From CAYLJJ01 sp964384025 (GTDB taxonomy: Bacteria; Myxococcota_A; Bradymonadia; UBA7976; UBA1532): 64,000 bases of DNA. The notes under the pieces were generated by a model that saw only the letters and a list, made by a program, of their open reading frames with translations, had not been told where the DNA came from and did not search any database. Made by a program: the position numbers and the translations under genes. The stretch covers positions 62,001-126,000 of the forward strand of contig CAYLJJ010000003.1 in NCBI GenBank assembly GCA_964384025.1, read 5' to 3'. This document shows positions 42,914 through 51,814 of the stretch, piece by piece; the first letter of the stretch is position 1; each line of letters begins with the position of its first letter.

Positions 42914-44040
42914 TCTCTCGGCGGCTCCTCAAGCGCCGCCTCGCCCTCAGGCTGAGACGGGGGCTACATCCTCTCTATCGTCGCTTGGAGACCCAAGTTC
43001 ACCCCTTACGCTACCTCTTTTTGGAGATCACCCAGCGCTGCAACCTGAGCTGCCGTCACTGTGGTAGCGAGTGTGGTCCAGGGAGCCCCGCTGAGCTGCT
43101 CTCCCTAGAGGATTGGCGCCGGGTCCTTGACTCTGCCCTTAAGTTAAAGCCCAAGCCCTTTTTGGTGATCACCGGAGGGGAACCACTCTGTCACCCAGAG
43201 CTTGAGGGGATCTTGAGGCTTATCCAAGAGCGCGAGTTCTCCTGGGGCTTGGTGAGCAATGGCCTGCTGATCCCACAAAAGATGGATCTCCTCAAGGCCC
43301 GAGGGATCTTCAGCTTAACCCTCAGCTTGGATGGCGAGGAGTACTGGCATGATTGGCTACGGGGTCGCCCTGGAGCTCACGCCCGAACTCTGGAGGCTCT
43401 GCGAGTAGTGATGGCCGCCAAACTTCCCGTCATGGATGTGGTGACCTGTGTTCACCCCGGGAATCTAGAGGAGTTACCCGCCATATTGAACCGCCTCCAG
43501 AGCCTTGGGGTTTCTCGTTGGCGCCTCTTCGCCATCTTCCCTCAGGGGCGAGCTACAGAGCAGCCGGAGCTGATGCTCTCAGGCCCTCAGCTGCGCTCTC
43601 TGCTGGAGTGGATCAGCGCTCAACGGCGGCGTCTTGAAGGGCGCTTTCGACTGGACTTCTCCTGTGAAGCTTACCTGCCCCCCAAGCTGGATACCCGGGT
43701 ACGGAATGAGCCCTACTTCTGCCGAGCGGGCATCTCCATCGCCTCGGTGCTCTATGATGGCAGCGTCTCTGCCTGTCCCAATATCGATAGAAGCTTGGTC
43801 CAGGGCAATATCCTAGAGGATGACCTTCTGAAGATCTGGGAGCGGCGCTTCCAGGATTTTCGGGATCGGGGCTGGATGCGCAGCGGAGAGTGTACAGACT
43901 GCGGCGATTGGGATCGCTGCCAGGGCAACTCCCTACACCTCTGGAGTCCAAAGAGAGCGCAGCCGAGCCTCTGTCATGCGCAGATGGTTGAAGCTGAGTC
44001 CACTGGCGCTCACGGTTTTTGTTCAGGGTGTAGAGAGTAG
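42910..44040 (+). CDS. Radical SAM/SPASM enzyme of the rSAM/lipoprotein system
   Basis: Enzyme of 376 aa. The radical SAM cluster motif is CNLSCRHC, followed by GGEPL and SNGLL; the C-terminal SPASM region (about 265-376) has CRAGISIASVLYDGS, SACPNI, QGNI, CTDCGDWDRCQGN and a final Cys pair (CSGC) for auxiliary clusters. Segments such as DVVTCV, WRLFAIFPQGRA and CQGNSLHLW match my recollection of the TIGR04133 rSAM/lipoprotein enzyme. It would modify a peptide or protein, plausibly the upstream 81-aa lipoprotein; the chemistry is unknown. The ATG overlaps the lipoprotein stop. Confidence 0.92.
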   Translation: MISRRLLKRRLALRLRRGLHPLYRRLETQVHPLRYLFLEITQRCNLSCRHCGSECGPGSPAELLSLEDWRRVLDSALKLKPKPFLVITGGEPLCHPELEGILRLIQEREFSWGLVSNGLLIPQKMDLLKARGIFSLTLSLDGEEYWHDWLRGRPGAHARTLEALRVVMAAKLPVMDVVTCVHPGNLEELPAILNRLQSLGVSRWRLFAIFPQGRATEQPELMLSGPQLRSLLEWISAQRRRLEGRFRLDFSCEAYLPPKLDTRVRNEPYFCRAGISIASVLYDGSVSACPNIDRSLVQGNILEDDLLKIWERRFQDFRDRGWMRSGECTDCGDWDRCQGNSLHLWSPKRAQPSLCHAQMVEAESTGAHGFCSGCRE

Positions 44041-44085
44041 AGATCAGCGCTCTGAGGAGGGAGAGCTGCTCATAGATTTATGAGA

Positions 44086-46014
44086 TCAATCATCGACAGT
44101 CTCACCATTGAAATACTCAGCGTCAAAGCTGGAGAGATCCTCATCAACACCACCAGCTTTCTTATGGCGTAGAGCCGTCCAATGTTCGGGAGACCACATC
44201 ATCCCAGTATTTAGATAGAGAGGATCATCGCTGCGGATGATATTGATGTCTCGGCGCCCTGGCATGGGAGGAGAGCCAAACTCCTGAAAAATAGCGTAGC
44301 GATAGTCAAGCCCTCCCTCACCAACATCAAACCTCCCCTGAGCTGAGAAATAACGGAAGCCGATGACCTCTTCGTTGTAGGTCAAGTGCTCAGTCCCCTC
44401 CTCATCGATAAAGGAGAGGAAGACCACCGCGTGACCCGTACCGTTGCTGCGGTTGAGGTTGACAAAGCCCCCCGGTCGCAGCTCCTCAAAGGGGATCAGC
44501 TCTCCCATCCCAAAGTTGCGTAAGGCGTCACCGGTGCCCCTTGAACCCAGCTCATGGTTCACCCAGAGGTGGGCCTTGATATCATCCGCGCCCAGGCGCT
44601 CCCAACTCCGCTTGGGGAGGAAATCAAAGACCGTCTCATCTCCACTCTCCTCGGCGTAGAGGTTTATGGCTGTCAAGATCACCTCCATCACCGCTGCTAC
44701 ACACATGGTCCGTGCGCCTCCAGAGCGTGAGATCTCGCCAAACTCCCCATAGGGGATGTCATGAGTTAGGACAGCGGAGTCATAGCCTAAAAGGCTGTAA
44801 TGTTCGTTCAGGTGCTCTACCGCTCGCAAAATATAGTCGTTGAAGTAGCCCTCAGCATTTGGGTTGGGTTCGCTGATGCTGATCATCAGCTCATAGGGGC
44901 CCAGACGAGGTTGTCCGCCGCCTGCATAAGTATCCATGATCAGGTAATAGCTTCCAGGAGGTATCACCAAAGAGAGCGTAGAGTTGTTGCGTTGGAGTAG
45001 ATTGAGAGGTGCCAAAGAGTCCAAGAGATGAAGATCGATATCTGTATTTCCCGGCTCAGGCATACGGATGCTGGCGCTGAAGCGCACCTCCTCCATCACT
45101 GAGAAGCTATAGATGAACTCAGGCCCTGACTCATCCACATTGTTGGGAGGGTAGCGGTCAAACTGATCAGAGCGAGCGTCATGGGTATCGCGATGATCCG
45201 AATAGGCGAAAGGGAGCATCAAAGGCCCTGCGCTCAGGAGGATGGGGTCCTCCTGAGTGCCCAAGTTGAGGCGCTCAAACTCCACCCAGAGATGATAAGG
45301 GCCTGGATACTCTCCGCTCTCATCGGCGTAGCTGTCTAAGATCAGGTGATAGCTCCCCGGCTCTATGGCAGCCTCCAGCTCGTGATGTCCTCGAGTGATC
45401 AGCGAGAGGGGCTCTAAAGAGCTGAGGAGGTGGAGATCTACATCTGTATCCTCAGGCTCAGGAGCCTCGATATAGGCCCTCATAAAAAGGGGCTCTTCAA
45501 CATCAAGTCGGTAGATGAACTCAGGACCCGATTCATCCAGTTCATTGGGTGGGTAGCTGTCAAAGCGATCTGAGGGGGCCTCACGGGTGTCTCGCTGATC
45601 TTGGAAAATGGGAAGGTCTGGGTTCGCTGGAATAAGAAAGGGGTGCTCCAGGCTCCCCTCTTGGAGAGGAGGCTCAAAGAGATCGCTCTCCTCTCTTAGA
45701 TCTGGGTTTTCCCCTCGATCTGGGTTCTCTCTCTGGTCAAAGCTTTCTCCCTGATCGAGCAGCGCTCTTCGATCTGGATTGGAGCTGCCGAGATCTCCTC
45801 GGTCCAGCAGAACAAAACCCCCATCAGCAGCTGATTGAGTCCCCCGACCCCAAAGGCTCCCTCCTTCACCCTGAAGAGCTGAGTCTTGGGTCCCTTGAGA
45901 AGCACAGAGGCTGGGGTCCTCTGCACAAGAAACTTGAGGCTCCCAGCTGCCCTCATCCTCTGCGCAACCCAAGAATAAGATAAAGAGCGTGAGTGAGCTG
46001 AGGAAGATCTTCAT
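44086..46014 (-). CDS. Lipoprotein with two PPC-like domains and a Cys/His papain-like domain
   Basis: Lipoprotein of 642 aa. The signal peptide ends in LFLGC. A long Asp/Gly/Arg-rich linker (to about 125) has repeated DQGE/NPDRGE units. Two similar beta domains follow (about 140-255 and 275-390), each opening with DxRDTxxAxSDxFDxYPPN and ending in GSYxLIxDxYA, PPC-like. The C-terminal domain (about 395-620) contains RTMCVAAV and, later, GHAVVFLSF and YNEE, an order suggesting a Cys-His-(Asn/Glu) papain-fold peptidase or amidase; this is tentative. ATG 46014 has AGGAG 7 nt upstream. It is divergent from the porin/cytochrome genes. Confidence 0.8.
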   Translation of the reverse strand: MKIFLSSLTLFILFLGCAEDEGSWEPQVSCAEDPSLCASQGTQDSALQGEGGSLWGRGTQSAADGGFVLLDRGDLGSSNPDRRALLDQGESFDQRENPDRGENPDLREESDLFEPPLQEGSLEHPFLIPANPDLPIFQDQRDTREAPSDRFDSYPPNELDESGPEFIYRLDVEEPLFMRAYIEAPEPEDTDVDLHLLSSLEPLSLITRGHHELEAAIEPGSYHLILDSYADESGEYPGPYHLWVEFERLNLGTQEDPILLSAGPLMLPFAYSDHRDTHDARSDQFDRYPPNNVDESGPEFIYSFSVMEEVRFSASIRMPEPGNTDIDLHLLDSLAPLNLLQRNNSTLSLVIPPGSYYLIMDTYAGGGQPRLGPYELMISISEPNPNAEGYFNDYILRAVEHLNEHYSLLGYDSAVLTHDIPYGEFGEISRSGGARTMCVAAVMEVILTAINLYAEESGDETVFDFLPKRSWERLGADDIKAHLWVNHELGSRGTGDALRNFGMGELIPFEELRPGGFVNLNRSNGTGHAVVFLSFIDEEGTEHLTYNEEVIGFRYFSAQGRFDVGEGGLDYRYAIFQEFGSPPMPGRRDINIIRSDDPLYLNTGMMWSPEHWTALRHKKAGGVDEDLSSFDAEYFNGETVDD

Positions 46015-46115
46015 AAGATGGCTCCTGGAGTTATCCAGGAAAAATATCCCTGACCTGAGTCTAAGAGGCAAGCGCTCACCCTTGTCGCGCACCCCCTTGG
46101 CTTGTAAAGAGGAGG

Positions 46116-47474
46116 ATGCTCTCTTTGATCCTCCTCAGCCTCTTCAACTCCAGCGGTGGGGCTTGGTCTCAACACTTGGAGACAGAGACCCTGTTACAAG
46201 CAGATGCTTGGAGAGGGCTGGGCTTTGGCAGTGTTCAACGAACAGACCTACGCCAACGGCTGCGACTCCAGGCGACGCGAGCCGCCCTCCAGGGGAGCCG
46301 CCTGTGGCTGATGATCGATCTAGAGATGGGCGCTGATATCGGCCCTGGCGCTGAAGAGCTGGAGCTGAGAGCCCATCCTCGGCGCAGCGCCCTGGATCTC
46401 TATAGCGCCTCCCTGATGTTGGAGGAGTTTATGGGTTGGGATCTTCTCCTGGGGCGCAGCCTAAGCTTTGGGGTCTTGGGCCTGGACGCGGTTGATGGTC
46501 TTCACCTGGAGAACCGAGGGATCCCCTATCTGCGATTAAAGGCGCGGGGGGGGCTCTCCCCTCGACGAGGCTGGTCTAACTTTGGCCCTGATATCTTGGG
46601 GCTGGAGGGGGGCTGGCCTGAGCGCCGCGGCTATCGTTTGGGCTTCAGCGTTGCCAGTCGTGGCCTAGAACACCTCAACCTAGAAGCTGCTTGGCGCAAA
46701 GAGTTCGACGAAGCGTTACGCTTAGAGGAGTCAGGGGCCGCCGCCCGCCTTAAGCTCTGGAGAGGCCTGGAGTTCGGAGGCACTCTGCGCTATGAGCGCT
46801 TCTCTGCGCGCTTCTCTGAACTCTCCAGTTTTCTCAGTTGGCGAGGCGCCCAGATCTCAGCGCGAGGGGCCTGGGCTCGGCGAGCCCCAGTCTTTGACGC
46901 TGAGAGCATCTGGAGCGCCTTTCAGGTTGAACCCCACGATGATCTTCAACTACAGCTCAGGCGCCGTGCGGGGCCTTGGTCTCTGGGTCTAGAGGGGGGG
47001 CTGATGATCTTCCCTGCAGGAGAAGCCGCCAGCCAACGCCCTGGCGCCCTCAACGCTGCTGTGTTGGGGCGTCCCCCTCCTGGAGAGCCTGAGCCTCTGG
47101 ACGATGAGCAGGCCTATGAGCTGGGACTGCGCCTATCGCGTCAGCTGGGGGAGCTTCAAGTGGGCGCTGAGTTGAAGAGCGGAGAGGGCTATGGGGGGCG
47201 TCGACGTTATGGTGACCTCTCGTTGAATCTTCCTCTATTTCTTAACCCTGGAGCTTGGCGCCCCGCTCGGCTGAAGGGCCGCTTGGGCTTGCTCTACTTC
47301 TCAGATGAGCCTCGACGGGAGCAAGCGGGGACCTCGGGTTGGGGCCTCCTGGCCCTTGATTGGCCGCTCTCAGAACATCTGCGCTTAGACAGCCTCTTAG
47401 AGGGCCACCTTAACGATCTGACTGGCCCTCGCCTACGGGCCTCTCTACGCCTCAGCTTGAAGGATATCTGGTGA
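46116..47474 (+). CDS. Predicted outer-membrane beta-barrel protein next to a multihaem cytochrome
   Basis: Protein of 452 aa. A short signal-like N-terminus (SLILLSLFNSSGGAWSQ) is followed by alternating polar/hydrophobic strands with many aromatic and Arg residues (LRQRLRLQATRA, LEFGGTLRYERF, LQLQLRRRAGPWSLGLEGG), ending in LRASLRLSLKDIW, a typical barrel C-terminus with terminal aromatic. It matches no transporter family I can name. ATG 46116 lies close to GGAGG; TTG 46125 has better spacing. Its stop overlaps the GTG of the 13-haem cytochrome, so together they may form a porin-cytochrome electron conduit. Confidence 0.72.
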   Translation: MLSLILLSLFNSSGGAWSQHLETETLLQADAWRGLGFGSVQRTDLRQRLRLQATRAALQGSRLWLMIDLEMGADIGPGAEELELRAHPRRSALDLYSASLMLEEFMGWDLLLGRSLSFGVLGLDAVDGLHLENRGIPYLRLKARGGLSPRRGWSNFGPDILGLEGGWPERRGYRLGFSVASRGLEHLNLEAAWRKEFDEALRLEESGAAARLKLWRGLEFGGTLRYERFSARFSELSSFLSWRGAQISARGAWARRAPVFDAESIWSAFQVEPHDDLQLQLRRRAGPWSLGLEGGLMIFPAGEAASQRPGALNAAVLGRPPPGEPEPLDDEQAYELGLRLSRQLGELQVGAELKSGEGYGGRRRYGDLSLNLPLFLNPGAWRPARLKGRLGLLYFSDEPRREQAGTSGWGLLALDWPLSEHLRLDSLLEGHLNDLTGPRLRASLRLSLKDIW

Positions 47475-48529
47475 TCCTGCTCCTCCTCGCCTCAGTGATC
47501 TATCCTGAGCCCCCACCGCTTCATTTTGATCATCAACAACATCTAGAGGAGGGCTGTTCGAGTTGCCACCCTGCGGTTGAGTCGATCCGTGCCTCGGAGG
47601 AGCTAAGGCCCCCCGAAGCGCGCTGTCTGGATTGCCACGCCGACTGGATGCGGCCTGAGAAGCCTGCTTGTGAACGCTGCCATCCTGGCTTTGAGCCCCC
47701 TCCCTTCAAGGCTCCTCGCCCCCAACCCCCAGGACAACGCCCTCAGCCCAGCCCAGTACTGCGCTTTAGCCATAAGGCTCACCTGGGACGAGGCAGCTCC
47801 TGCGCAGACTGTCACCTTGCTCAGGAGGGAGGGTATGAGCTTCCCCCTATGAGGCGCTGTATGGCTTGCCACTCAAAAGAGGAGGGCTGTGGAGTTTGCC
47901 ATCTGAGGGTGCCGGGTGGGCAGCTCAAGACACAGCTCCCAGGCGGCCTCCTCAAGCCCCAAGATCATCAACCGGGCTGGTCTCATACTGTTCAGGCTCG
48001 CCTGGAGGCTGATCGCTGCCATGAGTGTCACCCTAAGCGGGATTGCCTGCGCTGTCATGCTGGACATCAGCGACCCATCGATATCCACCCCGCTGACTAT
48101 CTTCTGCTTCATCGCCAAGAGGCTCGCGCGCTCAGCCGAGACTGCAGCCTTTGCCACCGCAGCGAGAGCTTCTGTCAAGACTGCCACCTTCAAGCGGGGG
48201 CGCATATGGGCGGCTCAACCTCAACCCCAAGTTGGAGTGGTCAGGGCTACCACCCTGAAGGTTTCGTCGATCTTCTGGGAGGGACTCCAGGACCGTTACA
48301 CCATCGCTACGCTGCACGACGCAACCTCCGGGAGTGTGTAAGCTGTCATAGAGAAGCGGACTGTATCCGCTGCCATGGTCTGGGAGCCAGCGCTCGAATC
48401 CGAGCCAACCCCCACCCCCCCAGCTACGATTGCAGAGATCGTCTTAAGCTCAACCCTCGGGGCTGCCTTAAGTGTCATGAGAGCATGATAGAGCTTGAGC
48501 GACGCTGCCGAAGAGAGCCTCTCTTTTAA
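47471..48529 (+). CDS. Exported 13-haem c-type cytochrome
   Basis: Protein of 352 aa with 13 CxxCH haem-attachment motifs, from CSSCH and CLDCH near the N-terminus to CIRCH and CLKCH near the end. It also contains many extra His residues (FDHQQH, FSHKAHL) for distal ligation. The first dozen residues are hydrophobic (MILLLLASVIYPEP), a short export signal. High haem density per residue is typical of electron wires in the periplasm or outer membrane. The GTG start overlaps the stop of the barrel protein gene, suggesting co-translation and a joint electron-transfer role. No inner-membrane quinol dehydrogenase is present in the window. Confidence 0.92.
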   Translation: MILLLLASVIYPEPPPLHFDHQQHLEEGCSSCHPAVESIRASEELRPPEARCLDCHADWMRPEKPACERCHPGFEPPPFKAPRPQPPGQRPQPSPVLRFSHKAHLGRGSSCADCHLAQEGGYELPPMRRCMACHSKEEGCGVCHLRVPGGQLKTQLPGGLLKPQDHQPGWSHTVQARLEADRCHECHPKRDCLRCHAGHQRPIDIHPADYLLLHRQEARALSRDCSLCHRSESFCQDCHLQAGAHMGGSTSTPSWSGQGYHPEGFVDLLGGTPGPLHHRYAARRNLRECVSCHREADCIRCHGLGASARIRANPHPPSYDCRDRLKLNPRGCLKCHESMIELERRCRREPLF

Positions 48530-48597
48530 GATTTCTGTCCATTCTGGCTGATCTGACATAAAAAGCAGTTCAGCCTCAGACCGATAAAGGACTCCTC

Positions 48598-50757
48598 GTG
48601 CCCCTGGATCTCAGCCTCTCTCGCTCCGAAGATGAAATCATCCTAACCCTCCCAAGGGAGCGGCTGCGGGGCAGTGTTCCTGCCCCCCCTCCTGAGCAGA
48701 TGGAGTTGCTCCTCAATCAACTTAAAGAGGGGCGCGTGGGGGCTGCCAAAGCCCTGGCTGATCTTCTGGGCCAACTTCTCTACCAGGGGGCTATCGCCAC
48801 CGCGCTGCGACACAACACCGATCTTTTACGTCTTGATCTTGAGGGAGAGATGTCCGCTTGGCCTTGGGAATTGATGCGAGACCCCAAGACCCTGCGACAC
48901 CCTGTCGCTGAGGGTCTGGAGTGCTTGCGCCTCCTACCTGAGCGTCCCAGCCCTGGGCTACCCAAGCAGGGCTTATTGATCGCTCCCAAAGCTCGTCATC
49001 GTTTGGAGCTGCTCCAAGCAGCTACTCGCTCTCTGGCGCGGAAAATGGAGCTGCCTGTGCGGCTCTTGGAGAGCGAAACTGAACAAGGTCTCCGCCAAGC
49101 GATGCGCTCAGGGGCTCTCTTTGTTCACCTGGAGGGTCTTGTTCGAGAGGGGCTGCTCCCCTTGGAAGATGCATCTCTTCCTCTAAGCAAGCTGGGCTTG
49201 GAGCGTTGCTGGCTGTTGCTGCTGGGTCAGAGCGATCCAGGGCTCCTCTTGACACATCGCCTAGCTTCTAGGGGTCCAGGGTTGATCTTAGGGCGGCAGC
49301 TGAGCCTAGCCCCCAAGGAGGCTGCTGCTCTGGATCGAGGAATCTATCGCGGCTTGGCTGAGGGGGGCTCTCTGGTTGAAACCACGCGGCGGGCTCGCCA
49401 AGCCCTCCTGAGGTTGGGAGGGGTCGCTTGGGCCGCCCCGGTGCTGATGGGACAGAGGGCACTCGCAGAGCTAAGCTTCCCTCCTGATCTGGAACCCTCC
49501 ATCCAGATCCCTAAGCTTCGACAGGCCCCCAAATTAGCAGAGACAGTTGAGCTGGAGCGGGCTCCAGGTCCAGCCATCTCCGCCAGCAATTTTATTCAGG
49601 AGACCCTTCAACAGCTCAAGGAGCCCAGCGCAGACGACACAGCTCTAAAGGCCCGTAAGTTGGCCCTTCGGCGGCTGAGTTCAGGGGGCTCTCGTGCTCC
49701 CGATGAAGCTGCAGACCTGAGCCCTGAAGAGCGCACCGCGCGCCTCGCAAGCCATCTACTTGACTCCATCAGCCGTCCTGATCTGGCCCTGGAGAGCCCC
49801 ATCGATCTGGAGACACGCCTGGAGTTCTTAGAGGAGCAGACCGCTCTAGATCTCCGCAGCCTGAAGAGAGCAGGGCAGGCCCTCCTCTGTGGCCGTGGGA
49901 TCTTCCTCAAGGGTCCTCCTGGGTCCGGTCGTACACGCCTCGCTCAGGCTCTCACCAGCCAGGGCTTTGGCTACTACCCTCAGCTCAGCCGCGCTGGAGA
50001 TGGGACCCTCGCCCTGCCTCCTCAGGGAGACTTAAAGGGTGCGCTGCTTTCAGGAGGTGCTCTCTATCGCGCCCTTGCCCAGAACTGGCGCCTTGAGCAC
50101 TTCGACGTTCTTGAGCAACCCGGACCCAGCCAGCGTATGCCTCTCCTGGCTCCTGCTCAGGGAGGAGAGTGGCAGATCTTTCAGGGAGGGTGGTTGCTGA
50201 TCTTAGACGCCGAGCGCCTTGAGCCTATCGAGCTGAGATCGCTCCTGAGCCTGCTTCGAGCGGGTGTCTTGGAGGGCCTTGATATTCAGGGGAGGCCCTA
50301 TCGCCTCCCAGCCCCAGCGGATTTTCGCCTGATCCTCACAGGGGAACAGCTGCCCAAAGCCTTACAGGGTCGCCTTCCTCAGATCCCGGTAGAACCAAGC
50401 CAACAGAGGAGCTTTGAGTTAAAGCGCTGGCTCTCTATCATCGAGCAGCGCTTTGGACCTACAGGATCACCTCAAGAAGAGAAGGAGCGTCACACTCGAG
50501 TTAAGCAGGTTCTCTCCCTGATGGAAGTGCTCAGGGCAGAGGAGAAGATTCCAGGAGAGCTGGGCCTTAACCTCAGCCTCTACGCTGTCCAACATGGAGG
50601 GGAGTTGGCTGAAGCTCTAAGAGAGGCGGTTACGCTCTTCCTGGACCAGGAGCTAAAAGGGAAGACTGAGCCCTTCTTAAGAGCGCTCTCCTCTGACGCT
50701 GATAAAAGTGGGGCAGTGAGAGTTGATGAATATTCAGGCTCTCGGCGTTCGTTCTAG
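48598..50757 (+). CDS. CHAT-like / AAA+-like fusion with both active sites degenerate
   Basis: Cytoplasmic protein of 719 aa. Residues about 60-290 follow the CHAT domain: LRLDLEGEMSAWPWELMRDP matches the PWELL motif, then FVHLEG (His177) and WLLLLGQSDPG. At the usual THG position the second His is absent, and the expected NAC/SAC Cys is absent. After a polar linker (300-400), residues 400-660 form an AAA+/MoxR-like ATPase, but Walker A reads GPPGSGRT (439-446) with Arg445 replacing the essential Lys, and Walker B reads LLILDAE instead of a DE pair. Both enzymes look inactive. GTG start with AGGA upstream; it stands alone between the cytochrome and peptidase genes. Confidence 0.82.
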   Translation: MPLDLSLSRSEDEIILTLPRERLRGSVPAPPPEQMELLLNQLKEGRVGAAKALADLLGQLLYQGAIATALRHNTDLLRLDLEGEMSAWPWELMRDPKTLRHPVAEGLECLRLLPERPSPGLPKQGLLIAPKARHRLELLQAATRSLARKMELPVRLLESETEQGLRQAMRSGALFVHLEGLVREGLLPLEDASLPLSKLGLERCWLLLLGQSDPGLLLTHRLASRGPGLILGRQLSLAPKEAAALDRGIYRGLAEGGSLVETTRRARQALLRLGGVAWAAPVLMGQRALAELSFPPDLEPSIQIPKLRQAPKLAETVELERAPGPAISASNFIQETLQQLKEPSADDTALKARKLALRRLSSGGSRAPDEAADLSPEERTARLASHLLDSISRPDLALESPIDLETRLEFLEEQTALDLRSLKRAGQALLCGRGIFLKGPPGSGRTRLAQALTSQGFGYYPQLSRAGDGTLALPPQGDLKGALLSGGALYRALAQNWRLEHFDVLEQPGPSQRMPLLAPAQGGEWQIFQGGWLLILDAERLEPIELRSLLSLLRAGVLEGLDIQGRPYRLPAPADFRLILTGEQLPKALQGRLPQIPVEPSQQRSFELKRWLSIIEQRFGPTGSPQEEKERHTRVKQVLSLMEVLRAEEKIPGELGLNLSLYAVQHGGELAEALREAVTLFLDQELKGKTEPFLRALSSDADKSGAVRVDEYSGSRRSF

Positions 50758-50804
50758 GCCCCATTACCAAGCCATCTCAGTACATCTCCGCCCTTGGATT
50801 CTCT

Positions 50805-51630
50805 ATGCGCCTGATCATCATAAGCTTGATCCTCAGTCTCTCCTCTCCAGCCTGGTCAAAGCCTCGCAAACGCCGCAAAAGCAGACGCTATTATATGAGC
50901 TTGCACCATGTGAATAGTGGCAAAAAGCTCAACAATCTTAAGGTGATTCGAGTTGATCCGAAGAATAAAGCACTCCAGTATATTAGGAAGAAGGCCTGGA
51001 ATAAAGTAAGCAATTTCTTGGCTGATTGGCGTACTCATAAAAAAAAGAAAATATCTAGGAGATTAATTTGGAATCTCTACCTTGTAGCCCACCATTTTAA
51101 TTCAACAATAGAGATAGTGAGCGGATATCGCTCAAAAGCAAGAAAGACAAGTCGTCATTCACAAGGAAAAGCTGTCGACTTTCGAGTAAAAGGAGTGAGC
51201 CCCAAAAAAGTATGGAAGTATTGTAAACGTTTTAGTCGTATTGGCCTTGGATACTATCCAACAACGAAATTCGTTCATATGGACATCAGGGATGAATCCT
51301 ATTATTGGATAGATCGCTCTGGCTCCGGCGAAAAAGCAGATTATGTTGCAGGCGTTTCTCAGAAGAAGCCTAGACGAATAAGAAATCAAAAAAAGAAGCG
51401 CGGCAAAGCTAAGAAGCGCGGCAAAGCTAAGAAGCGCGGCAAAGCTAAGAAGCGCGGCAAAGCTANNNNNNNNNNNNNNNNNNNNNNNNNNNNNNNNNNN
51501 NNNNNNNNNNNNNNNNNNNNNNNNNNNNNNNNNNNNNNNNNNNNNNNNNNNNNNNNNNNNNNNNNAGAAGCGCGGTAAACCCAAGAATAGAACCAGACGA
51601 GCACCAAGGCCAAAAGTCGAAACTGTTTGA
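50805..51630 (+). CDS. Exported M15-like (DUF882-type) metallopeptidase with basic repeat tail, split by the gap
   Basis: Signal peptide (RLIIISLILSLSSPAWS), basic linker, then a peptidase M15/DUF882-like domain (about 70-185) with zinc-ligand motifs HSQGKAVD (His, Asp) and FVHMDI (His), plus SGYRS. It is probably a murein peptidase acting on the cell wall. The C-terminus is a tandem KKRGKA repeat interrupted by 100 Ns. After the gap the frame continues as KRGKPKNRTRRAPRPKVETV to a TGA at 51628-51630; the TAA at 51576 is in another frame, created by the arbitrary gap length. The gene is markedly more AT-rich than its neighbours, hinting at transfer. Confidence 0.82.
51395..51583 (+). repeat. 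18-bp tandem repeat (KKRGKA) spanning the assembly gap
   Basis: Units gaagcgcggcaaagctaa begin at 51395, 51413, 51431 and 51449; the fourth loses its last base at the gap. A diverged copy (gaagcgcggtaaaccc) follows the gap. The flanks join in perfect register if the missing length is zero or any multiple of 18, so the copy number is unresolved. Confidence 0.9.
51466..51565. other. Assembly gap (100 N)
   Basis: Exactly 100 unknown bases, a conventional placeholder length. They lie inside the 18-bp tandem repeat, so the real length is not given by the Ns. Confidence 0.97.
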
Positions 51631-51814
51631 CACAACCAACAGAGGCTCCCTGATCCCTTTTAGCCTGGGCCCAGCGCTGCTGATGATGGAGACTTTAGAG
51701 TCGCTCAAGGAGAGTGGAACTGCCTACTTTGTGTTCTCCAGGATGATCAGTAAGGCTTTGGCTCAGGAATCTCTGCGGGTGATTCACGAGCTGGAGTGGA
51801 AAGGAGAGACCAGC

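Noticed and set aside
44069..44084. CTCATA-GATT-TATGAG hairpin between convergent genes as terminator
   Set aside because: Six weak base pairs and no T-tract on either strand.
51567..51578. Premature stop in the M15-like gene
   Set aside because: Caused by the arbitrary 100-N gap; in the frame that continues the KKRGK repeat there is no stop until 51628.
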